60,000 nucleotides of DNA from Tubulanus polymorphus (lineage: Eukaryota > Nemertea > Palaeonemertea > Tubulaniformes > Tubulanidae). The stretch's first letter is position 1; the number at the start of each line of letters is the position of its first letter. Shown one piece after another: positions 32,760 to 43,583 of this stretch. The notes beneath the pieces were generated by a model. That model was not told the DNA's origin, searched no databases, and saw only the letters and a program-made list of their open reading frames with translations. The position numbers were made by a program, and so were the translations under genes. The DNA lies in NCBI RefSeq assembly GCF_964204645.1, contig NC_134034.1:5639414-5699413 (forward strand), in the 5' to 3' direction.

Positions 32760-33559
32760 CCAAAAACTGTGCACCAGCATAAGGTTCAACCTTATACATT
32801 GTGATCTGGCAGAAACAATCAAAATAGTTGATGATAAAGGTTTTCAATACGCTTATCCTGTATGGATGATTATTCTAATGTGGATTCAGTATATCTTATT
32901 AAGAAAATGGATGCTTCACATACACTTAGAACCTTTTAAGCCGATATAGCCCCGTACAGGGAAGGTGAATGTAATTAAAATTGTAAATAGCGATAGTGTA
33001 GGAGAATTCATTTCCGATGAATTTGAATCCTTCCTCTGGTAGATAAACAGGTAATACATGAAAAGTCCGCACAACAATCACCTCACACAAAACAGTACGG
33101 CAGAGAGGCTATGGAGATCACTTTTTGAAATGGCGAGATGCCTCCTATCAGGCTTAGCGTATATCGACAAATCAACTGAAGACAACTAGTTGCTATCAAG
33201 GGATTACCCGGCGCAAATCGAAAATCTAGTTACAACCGGTCAGTTGCAGCAACTGCATGGCACATGCCGATCGTCGAGATCTACAGCGCACAAATCGACA
33301 GCAACTGAGATGCGCTATCTAAATGAATTTGAATTTAATTGAATATCAAATTATGCTTACTAAATCATTTCCCAGCTGGAATCCTGTGTATCATGATTGT
33401 GGATATGTAGGATTGTGGGGATGAAAAAAAATGAACGGTTTAGGTGCACCAATTGAATTCTATTGATAATGTCAACATTAAATTCAAAGCAAAACTAGGC
33501 TTACCCATTTCGCCTTAAATAACCCGCGCAATACACTCTCCCCCAGGAAGCCATTATCC

Positions 33560-34550
33560 TTCATATATCAGCTTTGATGCAGGGGCAAAATGAAACCTTG
33601 AAACTTTGCCAAAGGATGGCTACCCTGGCAGCAATTTTGGATGGCTGAAGATCTGCATTTTAGATAGGGCTTGACAGCTTACTGGCCCCTATCGAGACAC
33701 TGAGTTAAGATATTCAAGATGGCTCCCCATATTTGATGGCCAAAAACCTAGGTTTTCAACAGCGATGGACAGCTCACCTGCCCCAATACTTACACGGAGT
33801 ATCATAAAAGTCCACCAAGAATTGTAAGCTGTATCATGCAAACGAGGAAATTCAAGAGAGCTGCCCTAGTTGGAATATTTGAAGGCTAGTGACCTAATGA
33901 CCGCCATTTCCAATGGGGCTGGATGCAAATCTCACCTGCCCCAATCCTCACACTGAACTTCATGAATATCCTTTCAGAGTTGGTGCTGGCTGTATTATAC
34001 AAACAAGAAATTCCTTGTGGCCATATCTAATTACCGATGACCTACATCTGTGATATGGGCGCACATCTCTCCTGCCAAAACTCACTCACTAAATCTTATG
34101 AAAAACCATCAAGACTGCCCTGGTGGCCATATATGATGACCAATAACCTTTTACCACTAGGGTTGGACATCTCACCTGCCTCAATAACCCCAGGGAGGAA
34201 AGAAAATAAAAAATGGTTTGTTTACAAGGTGATCTAAAATTATCACTTTTTAAATTATTCAATGCCCCCTGGTAGCCACGCTCACATGGAATATCATTTG
34301 ACCTGGAAACTTTGTGCAGGGGCTTATCATTCCACCAACTATATATCTGCACCACATCTACATTATCAAATCCGCTTCATTTATAAGTTTATCAGACATC
34401 ATCTTTACCATGAATTAAGAAAACCAATATGGCTGCAAGTTGGCCATTTGGGATCCAACCACAAAATAAAAAATAGGTGCCAACTACATATCCAGGCAAA
34501 GATACGTGTTAAGTTACAAGAACAGAGAGCCAGTAGTTTAGGAGCACTCT
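33560..34550. repeat. Diverged tandem repeats
   Basis: 'tctcacctgcc(c/t)caat' recurs about every 110-160 bp (33770, 33930, 34170, with a weaker copy near 34060), with 'ggccatat.taat' and 'aagatggc' between. It looks like a relative of the dispersed composite repeat, too diverged to set unit ends. Confidence 0.55.
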
Positions 34551-34686
34551 GAACAAGATTGTGCCAAGAACGGATGAGGGACGATTAACAACCTGACACA
34601 AACATACCCCCTACACTTCGTTGTGGGGGGAATGATTAATTCCTTGGGCTCAACTACAATACTAATGTTATTGACATGTTACTTAC

Positions 34687-34751
34687 CAATGGTGGTGAGT
34701 AGTAAGAACTGTTGTAAGTGCTACGTCCTCTTCTTTAACTGCACGCAGGAT
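34687..34751 (-). CDS. HAGH: HAGH exon (LTTHHHW motif)
   Basis: A 65-nt exon with acceptor gcaatttcag before 34751 and donor gtaagt after 34687. It encodes ILRAVKEEDVALTTVLTTHHHW up to the first two bases of the Trp codon, completed in the next exon. TTHHHWDH is the signature metal-binding motif of glyoxalase II. Confidence 0.95.
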
Positions 34752-34759
34752 CTGAAATT

Positions 34760-35390
34760 GCAGTTAACATGAGATCTGCTTCATGAAATGTGGACACCTA
34801 TTCTCCCCTCCCAAGGATTAAAATCTATTGATGGCTCATGACACTCCCATTGCATGAAACCCTAAAAGATTTGTGTACCATGGAAATATACGGTACAGTG
34901 ACATGATGGCCTACGATGACATTCTAGAATCACGTTTCTATCTCATTGTAAGTAGGTCACTACAGAATGCCATGACATTTGGAGCACCCATCAGTGTGTT
35001 TGTGGTTCGGAAACCCCTCAGTATCCACAGCGTCCTTCATCTATATATAGCAGTGACTCGGCAATGATAGTATACACAGCACTCTCACACATCGGTAGGC
35101 GCGTTTCGTCAGCCTCATACATCGTCAATTAAGACAAACTAATTGACAAATCAGTGAATTAAAATCTCCTGATGACGGGCTTCGGCTTATTGGGCGAAGC
35201 ATTAAGAAATCCATGTATTTTAGGCTAAAAAACTGCCCTCGGCTTATTGGCCAAGTCGGCTTAATCGCCAGAAAATACGGTAATTGGATTGTTTGTGGGT
35301 ATCAGGATATAACAGTGATTAATCATTGTGGAAGTTTGATCTTGAATAAGATATACTGTGTTTACTTGAAGTATGGATTGCAAAAATTGT
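34760..35390. other. HAGH intron, nothing recognised
   Basis: No motif was seen. Confidence 0.3.
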
Positions 35391-35394
35391 TGTA

Positions 35395-36512
35395 GTGATG
35401 AGGAGGCCTTGCACATCAGGAGATATATCCACTGGACACCCTACAGCTAATCCCACTGACGCTGCAGTGCCAAGCCCTTCGTTGCAACTTGAACCAACTA
35501 AAAGGGAATATGGTGCCCATTTCGCTGATTTGAACCAGAAATGGTCCACAATTGCAAAAATAAGGCCACTGGCCAACGATCTGAGACACCTCCAGAGTAG
35601 AGACGCAAAAAGACGACATATCATCTGACAATTCAGATGTGTCAGAAGATGGTTTACCATCAGACGATGGTGTTGATGACCTACTGGCACCCACTGCCTC
35701 AGACATGGCTGAGACAACTAGAAGCGGCAACATTTTAGAAGTCATCAAGCTAGACCTCAATAATGAGGAGGTAGGTAGGAGCCAAAATAGATGGGAAACT
35801 GGCAAATATTGCATCAAAAAGAATCAGCCAAGGCTTGTCTAGCAACAAGTTAAAGACGTATCTTGATGCCTTCATTAAGCGGGGTAACTGCAATGACCTT
35901 GTAGTGTCACAAGTTAACCCCAAGATCTAGCCTAAGATAGGGGCATCAGCGAAAAAACAAGAACCTGAAATTAAGCCACTCACAGAAAACCCTCATTTCA
36001 GGGTCAATTGCAGTGTTAAAGCTAACAAATATTGCTTTGAACTTCAGAGAAAACTCAGAGAAGATGATCAATGAGGATTATATTTTAGGGCATAGATGCC
36101 CTTGCTCTGCTGGGCCATGCCTATCGTGAGCTTTCTCTTTGAAGGAATCTGATAAACCCCGGCTAAAAGCCAAATACTGGGGCCTGTGCTCGGGCAATGT
36201 CCTGGTCACCTACCATCTTCTTGGTTGAGTAGACCAAACAGGACAATGACTGCAGGAACAATGTAACTGAGGTCAGGAAAAATGGCTTCACATATTCTAA
36301 GGGTTCAAAAAACTCAATTCAAAAATAGAGGTGGGACAGAAACCCCAGTCGACATGTCACACCGGTACAACAACAACTATCAGTACAATCAGTTCAGGCT
36401 AAAGTCCAATGGCTACAAAAATGGATCCACTTTCGGAACTTACAACTACGGAGGTGAGTTTATGTCTGGAATGAATCACTGGACAAAATCGATGACATCT
36501 CTACCGTTATAA
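35395..36512 (+). pseudogene. DIRS-like retroelement ORF1 (gag-like), broken
   Basis: Across shifting frames: EYGAHFADLNQKWSTIAK, EDGLPSDDGVDDLL, a helical block around KLANIASKRISQGLSSNK, LKTYLDAFIK ... QVNPKI, and GIDALALLGHAYREL (about 36085-36130). The order (DKLAxxxxKRxxxGLS, NCxxLxVxxVNPEIW, DALALLGHA) is what I recall for the first ORF of tyrosine-recombinase (DIRS/Ngaro) elements. Multiple stops. No RT or recombinase part is present. Confidence 0.6.
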
Positions 36513-36514
36513 CT

Positions 36515-37240
36515 AATACATTTGAAAGGCTCAATTCAAGAACATATCTACTGCCTGAACGTCTACTTCTACTTAGTAGCCACTTGAGAACAATGAGCAA
36601 TTAACGATATCGGCAACTTTTCCAGTAGTATACATTTAAAAACAGTCACTCTGAAATGGTATTCCTTTCAATTCGGTTGGTTTTCTATAGTGGCTGTTTC
36701 GAGGAGTCTACTATTGAAAAGTGACCAATTTAAAACATCTGGATTCGATCGTGCACACTTTCAGTAGAGGTGACTGTATAACTACCCACCCGTAAACAGT
36801 GACTTTGTGATAGTAACTCCTACCATAACAGCTACTCCCTAAACACATCATTTAACTATTAACTATTAAAGTTAACTATTGAAAAGTGACCATTTTGAGA
36901 TCGCTTGCCAGATTCCCTGTTATAAATACACTGTAGAAACATATGCTTCAGAATTGCAGTGATAAGTGACAATATGACCATACTGAGAAACTATATTAAA
37001 AACTCTACTCACGCTATAGTTTGGGGTATAGTTCTATTTAGAGTGACTCAGTAAAGATCTGAAGATAACTGAAGATACTCTTTGAGGAATTGAAATATTA
37101 TGAGCGATTCCCAACTCTAACCAATAAAAGTCGAGATTGGAGTTAAATTTGTTTACAAATTGTCAATAGTTATGTAGTTTTAAGATAAATCGAAATTTCC
37201 TTCTTTTTCATGCCGATATTATTTAATGAAGAATACAATT
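36515..37240. other. HAGH intron, nothing recognised
   Basis: Short internal repeats of 'ctattgaaaagtgacca' (near 36710 and 36872) only. Confidence 0.35.
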
Positions 37241-37246
37241 TGAACA

Positions 37247-37331
37247 AATGCAGCTACTTTCAAGCATAGGTCTGCATTTAAATTCTTAAATGCAGCTACT
37301 TTCAAGCATAGGTCTGCATTTAAATTCTTAA
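37247..37331. repeat. Tandem duplication of a 42-bp unit
   Basis: 'aatgcagctactttcaagca...' occurs twice in immediate succession without visible differences, so the duplication is recent. Confidence 0.95.
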
Positions 37332-37639
37332 ATTATAAGCGCAATCATAAATTCAGGCTAACCTCTCATTATTGAAATGGTAGTTTATTTTCAATGGGGG
37401 CTGCGATGTCTTTGCATCTTAAATTAAGATGTGCATTTCGGAGTGTTCGAATTTCCCTGAATTCTAATTTCGCTGAATCATGGATTATTTTTAAACAAAA
37501 TATGCTATATCCATGTGGATTTTAAACATTCTAAAGAAATCATCTAAATTGAGCCCATATTTGATCGAATTTAATAGCAATCAGAAACTTTGTATGATAT
37601 TCAAGATTTCATTTGGATTACGGTAACGGCCTTTGGTGA

Positions 37640-37690
37640 TCGTGAAACCACAACGTTTCGACTTGACTAACAGCCATCATCAGGTGGAAA
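37640..37690 (-). ncRNA. Hammerhead-ribozyme-like core (degenerate)
   Basis: On the minus strand CTGATGA (37677-37683) is followed by a 4-bp stem with an 8-nt loop (GGCT...AGTC) and then GAAAC (37655-37659). These are the two conserved core boxes of hammerhead ribozymes in the right order and spacing. The expected cleavage triplet and stem I are not convincing. A partial inverted copy lies at about 37720-37750. It could be the remnant of a Penelope-type or retrozyme element. Confidence 0.3.
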
Positions 37691-38599
37691 GTAGACATTC
37701 CTAATAAAAAGGGCTTTTAGTCATATTGCTGCCAGTCAACAGCCGAAACATTGTGGTTTAGATTATTCGTTTAGAAAATTATTTACTTTTTGGCTCTGAA
37801 GGGATATACAACTGTGTCGGTTTCCCTGTATATCTGCACCTTAAATCGGTACCTTCGTTGGTTCTAGCCCGCATTCACTTCCAAATTCAAGTATTGGTAA
37901 CGTTATTCTTACTCTGAATGCACTTCTGTCATCAAATATGGGGCCACATATTAGTTTTTATTTTACGATTATTTGAGAAAAAGAGTTTAGTTGGAAAAAA
38001 CTGATAATTAACTAAGCGATTCATTGGTTCATCAATTCAGCGAAGTTCAAACATCGTACATTTTGGCGTATTATTTTATTGGCACCTTGAAATAAAGTCT
38101 TATAGAGATATTGCGGTGCTAAGTTTATTATTATCAAGAGGTAATTACTTTTGGTTCGTAGTCTTTTGGTGGTCAATGCAGTTTGTTCATTCGTTCATCA
38201 ATCACTGTCTAGTTAGCCAGTGTAATTGACCTGCTGACCGATAGCTGCTGCTGGGTTTTTGATAACGTATATAAACAATTTACTCAACAAAATAGGAGAG
38301 TATGTGAAACTAAAATTACAGCCTATTGCATTCCTTTCACATCTTAAGCCATGAGAAGTTTTCTCTATCAAATGAAATAGCTGATTTAAAAATTACTTGA
38401 ACACCTCAAAAATGCACTTTTATACGCTAATCGTGTGATCTTTTATAAGGAGTAGGTAATTTCATTTCAACCAACCTGTATAACTATGACATAAGATTTT
38501 AATTAGGGTATCACTTCTAGCAAGTAATAAAAGGATTCAACAATCATTAACGAACGCGCAGAGAACAGCATGACAAATTGAACATCACATGGATAACTT

Positions 38600-39045
38600 T
38601 ACTAGGGTCCAGGGACACCATGCCCACTAGGGAAATGGTTTCAGATGTTAAACAATCTAACAATTTCAATACTCAACGCCCCGTCCAATGACCTTGAAAA
38701 AATCAAATGACCTCGAAACTCACCACAATCATAGATCATGTCAGCAGCTACGATTTTGTAATGATTGTGGTAACAAAACATGCCTAGTTACCAATATGAT
38801 ATGGAAATACTAAGTTATTCTACTATTCAAGGCCCCCTGGTGATCATATGCGAAGCCCAATGACGTTGAAACTCACCATAATCGTAGAAAATGTTGTGAG
38901 CTACGACTTTGCGATTGATCATGGTAACAAAATATGCCTAGGTACAAAAATAATAAGGAAATTCTAAGTTATTCTACTATTCAACGCCCCCTAGTGACCA
39001 CATAGAATAACTAATGTCCTTGAAACTCACCACAAGTGTTATGCT
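38600..39045. repeat. Dispersed composite repeat, copy B
   Basis: Starts 'gggtccagggacaccatgcc' like copy A. It contains three units around '(cc)ccctggtga.cata' and 'tcaccacaatcatag', and breaks off before the tail module. Confidence 0.85.
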
Positions 39046-39049
39046 GTAA

Positions 39050-40025
39050 ACTAGCCACTGATAGTTGACTGAACAGATAGTGTTTCATACAGCACATGCT
39101 GATCTTTCTAGTGCAGGTGTTTGTGGAAAACAAAGTTGGCTGGAGGCACAAAGTGATGAACCAAGTAGTTTAATTTTTGTGATGTACCTTCCATTTTAGC
39201 AGGCGAATTCTAGAGGGCATTTTTAAGGCAGAAAATTGTATTTTACAAGAAGAATTTCCACCACATCTAGGTAGTGCTTACGACCCCACTGTCGCCATTG
39301 TACTAGACTGGTTGCCAGTACCACTTATCACTAACAGGTTTGAACCCGGCGGGTCAGCAATATGAAAACTTCCAAACCTTTTTAACATACTTCTGCACCA
39401 TTTTGGGGGTTGCATTCGGTCATTTCATGCGTTGAAATAATTATCATAGGTCCAAAAAATTTTGGGGTCCGGGCACCCCACCTAGATCCACCCCTGAACA
39501 AAGACTGGTGCCATAAGGTTGATTGTTCATTGTTTATGTCTTGTGTCAATGTCCCCCCCCCCCAATTTCTCAACAGATTTGCACTAATCTCAAGTGTGAT
39601 ATAAATGGTACCATGCCTGCAGAAATCTGCGGAAAATGTTCACCCCTGAACTTGGATCATGCTTAGGCCATTGATTTAGTAGAGCTTCTTAGGATGATGT
39701 AGAGTCAAAATTGTGTTCTTTAAATTCATTCTAGCTTAGCATCGATCAGCCGAATGTCAACTTGAGCGCATTTGACAGATTTCATGAGTTAACTGAAGGG
39801 TTTGATGGTACTTGCCGCCTAAACGCTGGATCCTATAGGCTGCACATTATGCAGCATTAACCAGGCCGGTTTTACAGACAGGTAATAACATTAAACTAGG
39901 GGTTAACTTAATTGAAGATGGGTTTACTCAATTGTAGATGAATTGAGTAAGCCCCTGGGTTAAAGTAAATATAAGTCTATACAATCAGGCCCAGGAGTTA
40001 TATTTCAGCAAGATTAATCCCTACC
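39050..40025. other. HAGH intron with a poly-C run
   Basis: A run of about 12 C near 39551-39562. Nothing else recognised. Confidence 0.35.
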
Positions 40026-40029
40026 GCAG

Positions 40030-40880
40030 CCATGATCAGAAACTTGGGAAGTGGTTTCCAATGCTCAACAATCTAACAATTTCAATATTCAACGCCCCTG
40101 GTGACCATATACAAATACCAATGACCTTGAAACTCACTACAATCATAGAACATGTCAGCAGCTACGATTTTGTAATTGATGTGATAACAAAATATGCCCT
40201 GTTACCAATTTAATATGGAAATACTAAGTAATTCTACTATTCAACGCCCCTGGTGACCATATTCAAAAAACAATAACCTTATCACTAACCACAATCATAG
40301 AACATGTCATAAACTACAACTTTGCAATTGATCATGGTAACAAAACATGCCTAGGTACCAATCTAATACGGAAATACTTAATTATTCTACTATTCAAGCC
40401 CCCTGGTGACCATATAGAATAACTAATGTCCTTAAAACTCACCACAATCATAGAGAATGTCATGAGCTACAACTTTGCAATCGATTGTGGTAACAAAATA
40501 TGCTTAGGTATCAAAATAATGTGGAAAAACTTTTTCCCACCTACGAATGAGTACTGATGATACCAAGATGGCCGCCAATTGCGTCATAATTGGCCGATCA
40601 AAAATACCTGGCTCAGATATAAAACAGCCCTTTCCAAAGAATACCCTTCACAAATTGCAATGAGGAATGGCAAACCAGTAGGAAGCTACAGGACTCAGAA
40701 TTTGGGCCAAAATTGACATTTTGGGGCACTAAAAAGGTCATAGGACGGCCATCTTGAGTCCGATCGACCCAATTTTTCTTATGGTGATGGGCCTTGGGGG
40801 ATTCAAATATATACGAAAGATCATGGTAATTGATCTAAGCGTCTTCAAAATTTCCCTCAAAAAGTTCAACTAGAAAGAAA
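40030..40880. repeat. Dispersed composite repeat, copy C
   Basis: Three units of about 165 bp ('caacgcccctggtgaccata', 'ctcaccacaatcatagaa', 'aacaaaa.atgcctaggtac') followed by the same tail as copy A ('gagtactgatgataccaag', 'taggacggccat', 'gcgtcttcaaaatttccct'). Confidence 0.88.
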
Positions 40881-40884
40881 CTTT

Positions 40885-41700
40885 TTAATAGGACGACGAC
40901 AGAGAATAGAAATTAAAAGTGGAACTCAGGGTGAATAGGTTGGTTGCTAAGGCTTACACACTGTAGTGCTTTTCAAACACATTTGCAAGTCAGGTCCAAA
41001 CGAAGTTCCACTGTTAGACAAAGAGTTGAACATATAATGCAAGTTTAAGGTATTACAGAGATTTAAGGCAAAACGGAGCAGTTAGCATCCCTGCAAGTTT
41101 GAAAACTAGATGGAAAAAGGTCCCGAGGCTCGAAATATTGTAAGCTCGATCAACAAAATCGTTGTCGGTATGGATTGATATTGCCTTACATACAATTAGA
41201 GGGGTTGAGGAATAAAGGTATCATTTTAGCCATCGGTGCATGTTTAATCAAAGTTATACTTACCATGACCACCAGATGAAGTCTGCTCTCGGCACAATTG
41301 CCAAGAACCCATGGCATAGGCCGATGACCAGTCCATGGGGTACAAGCTTCACATCCATGTGTTAACACAGTTGTTTTGAAGCTGTTCACAGACTGAACCT
41401 AAGGCCAACTGCTAGCTGTACCCTTAGGGCCTAGAGCTAGTATAACGATCGGCCAAATGAAACAGAATGAATATTTACCAGCAGTATCATTAGAATTCTT
41501 ACACGATATCTTAAAGATTGATTATGGGAATCTTTGACTTGAAAAATGTTTGATAGATCAAGGAGAATGATACAAAACAATTACGATGAGGGTGTAGTCC
41601 GGTTACTGACGAGAAGTTACCTAATCGTTGGTGGTTAAAGCTTTTATAATCGGAATCGTGAATAATATTTCTTCTGCTAATTAAAGACCTTTTCGATATA
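40885..41700. other. HAGH intron; left part of the LTR target of the BEL insertion
   Basis: No coding. The last 120 bases may be the upstream part of the older LTR that continues at 47832. Confidence 0.35.
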
Positions 41701-41708
41701 ACCAGCGT

Positions 41709-41965
41709 TGTCGTTACGAGTGTAACGGTGGAGAATTGAACATAGAAAAACGTGACTGCTTGGTTAAGATATCATAGCAAGAGTGTCCTTTATTTTACGT
41801 AATGATTACAAAAGAGTATAGTACGCATGCACGGGCCAGCAAAGATGAAGAGAAACCGCAGATATAAACCAGATGTAAACAGCTATATGCATGAATAGAA
41901 TTAGTAACGCTTGACTTCAATATAGTTATGTAAGTTGGGTGAGAATTGGGACGCAGTTTCCGACA
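41709..41965 (-). repeat. BEL copy 1, 3' LTR
   Basis: 257 bp, bounded by tg...ca on both strands (tgtcg...cgaca). Preceded in element orientation by the purine tract at 41966-41974. Confidence 0.95.
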
Positions 41966-41974
41966 TCCTCCCCG
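41966..41974 (-). promoter_or_regulatory. Polypurine tract of BEL copy 1
   Basis: GGGGAGGA on the minus strand directly abuts the 3' LTR, where it would prime plus-strand synthesis. Confidence 0.8.
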
Positions 41975-42122
41975 GCCGAAAAGTGTTGAGAAGAAAGTTA
42001 GAGTTATTGACTGACACGTATTAAAGTTCGTAAATAGCACTTCTGGGATCTACTAATGATTATGATAAGCTCGGAGAGCCGAGAGCGTTAATATATATAT
42101 AATACGTGGTATAATCCGTGGA

Positions 42123-43523
42123 TTAATAGTTATCCATAGCAATTTTCGCTATTCTTTCGCGTGCTTTAATTGCCGCCTTGCGATTCGGTCGTTCGTTGCT
42201 TGGCGGCGATTCAATTCGTTCGATTTCTTTAGTTTCGAAGCAAGACTTATCCACGTTTAGCTCCAGTGGATATAGTTTCCGAATAGCTCGGCAGGTGGTT
42301 CCGTGCACAGTTTTTACGTGAGCCGCTCGGATATAGCCATCCTCCGAACTCTTCAGTACAGATTTGATAATACCTAATTTCCAGTGGTGACGTGGTATAT
42401 CTTTATCATGTATTATAACCACGTCACCAGTTTTCACGGTGTTAGCTTTCGCGCCATTTTTCTTAATTTCGTTTGCGTGACGTTCACGCAGTACTGCGAG
42501 GTACTCATTTTTGAAGCGCTTCTGAAAGTGTCGAATTATTTGCGCTCGGTGAAACGCCATTTTTTGAAGAGACTGGCTAACTTTACCTTGACCGAATTCT
42601 GGGTCGAAAATTTCGGTCTCATCGATACTTTCACACGGAATCAATTCGACTTCGCGACCGAACAGTAACGAGTTCGGTGTTATGGGTTTGATATCATCGA
42701 TCTCTGACGGGATGACGGTTAAGGGGCGGTTATTTATCGTAGCTTGTATTTCTTTAATCAAGGTTTGTAATTCGTCTAATGATACTTGTGCATGCGCTAG
42801 AACCTTTTTAATAGCGGTTTTGACGATGCCGATGCATCTTTCATGCACCCCCGCCATCCATGGCGCTTGGACCGGAGTATATTTAAACTTCATTCTTTTA
42901 TCCGCGTAGATTTTTTGTGCGTTGTCGGATGAAGCGATTTCATACAGACGTTTTATCTCAGCCTCCCCCGCGATGAAGGTTTTCGCGTTGTCCGAGTATA
43001 TAATATTCGGAGCCGAATACGAACTACAGAAGCATCGGAATGCCCTGATGTAAGAATCAACGGTTGCGTCTGTAACTATCTCGAGATGAATTGCTCGAGT
43101 CGTACAGCATGTGAAAAGACAAATATAAACTTTATTTTCGCCGCGGACGTATAAATGGCCAGTAAAGTCGATGGCCGTAGCGGTGAATGGTTTTAGCTCA
43201 TTGAGCCTGAAACTGGGTAATGGTGGTGGTGCTAGATATGGGCGACCGTACAATCTTTTGCATGTCACGCATTTCCTCAGTATTTTCTTTGCTAGAGATC
43301 TAAGAGATGTGATCCAGAAACGTTTGCGGACTTTGTTGACTGTCATTCCTGTGCCGTAGTGAAATACCGATTCGTGTGCATCCCTGACAATTAATGACGC
43401 TAGGTACGACTGGTTTGGGATGAGAATGGGTTCTTTCCGTGCTTGGGTTATTTCAGCATTTCTGAGCCTGCCAGCACATCTCAATGTTCCTTCCGCATTG
43501 CGATAGACCCCTAATTGTCGCAC
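42123..43523 (-). CDS. BEL copy 1 pol: integrase and C-terminal domain
   Basis: About 466 codons in the same frame as the upstream pol but separated from it by a TGA. Begins RQLGVYRNAEGTLRCAGRL, the usual lead-in to the integrase zinc-binding domain, here H-x4-H (HESVFH, about residues 50-55) and C-x2-C (CVTC, 85-88). Catalytic triad Asp in AIDFTGH (119), Asp in YSDNAKTF (178) and Glu in GVHERCIG (228). The C-terminal DUF5641-type domain (TGDVVIIHDKD ... HWKLGII) covers about 355-450. There is no ATG at the frame's 5' edge, as expected for a polyprotein segment. Confidence 0.93.
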   Translation of the reverse strand: MRQLGVYRNAEGTLRCAGRLRNAEITQARKEPILIPNQSYLASLIVRDAHESVFHYGTGMTVNKVRKRFWITSLRSLAKKILRKCVTCKRLYGRPYLAPPPLPSFRLNELKPFTATAIDFTGHLYVRGENKVYICLFTCCTTRAIHLEIVTDATVDSYIRAFRCFCSSYSAPNIIYSDNAKTFIAGEAEIKRLYEIASSDNAQKIYADKRMKFKYTPVQAPWMAGVHERCIGIVKTAIKKVLAHAQVSLDELQTLIKEIQATINNRPLTVIPSEIDDIKPITPNSLLFGREVELIPCESIDETEIFDPEFGQGKVSQSLQKMAFHRAQIIRHFQKRFKNEYLAVLRERHANEIKKNGAKANTVKTGDVVIIHDKDIPRHHWKLGIIKSVLKSSEDGYIRAAHVKTVHGTTCRAIRKLYPLELNVDKSCFETKEIERIESPPSNERPNRKAAIKARERIAKIAMDNY

Positions 43524-43583
43524 TATAGTCGGACACTTTCGATGTCTTGTGGGTGAAGTAAGAGTGGACTTCCGGATATTCCT

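Noticed and set aside
34089-34552. Frames of 88-96 codons at 34.1-34.55 kb
   Set aside because: They lie in diverged tandem repeats and resemble no protein family.
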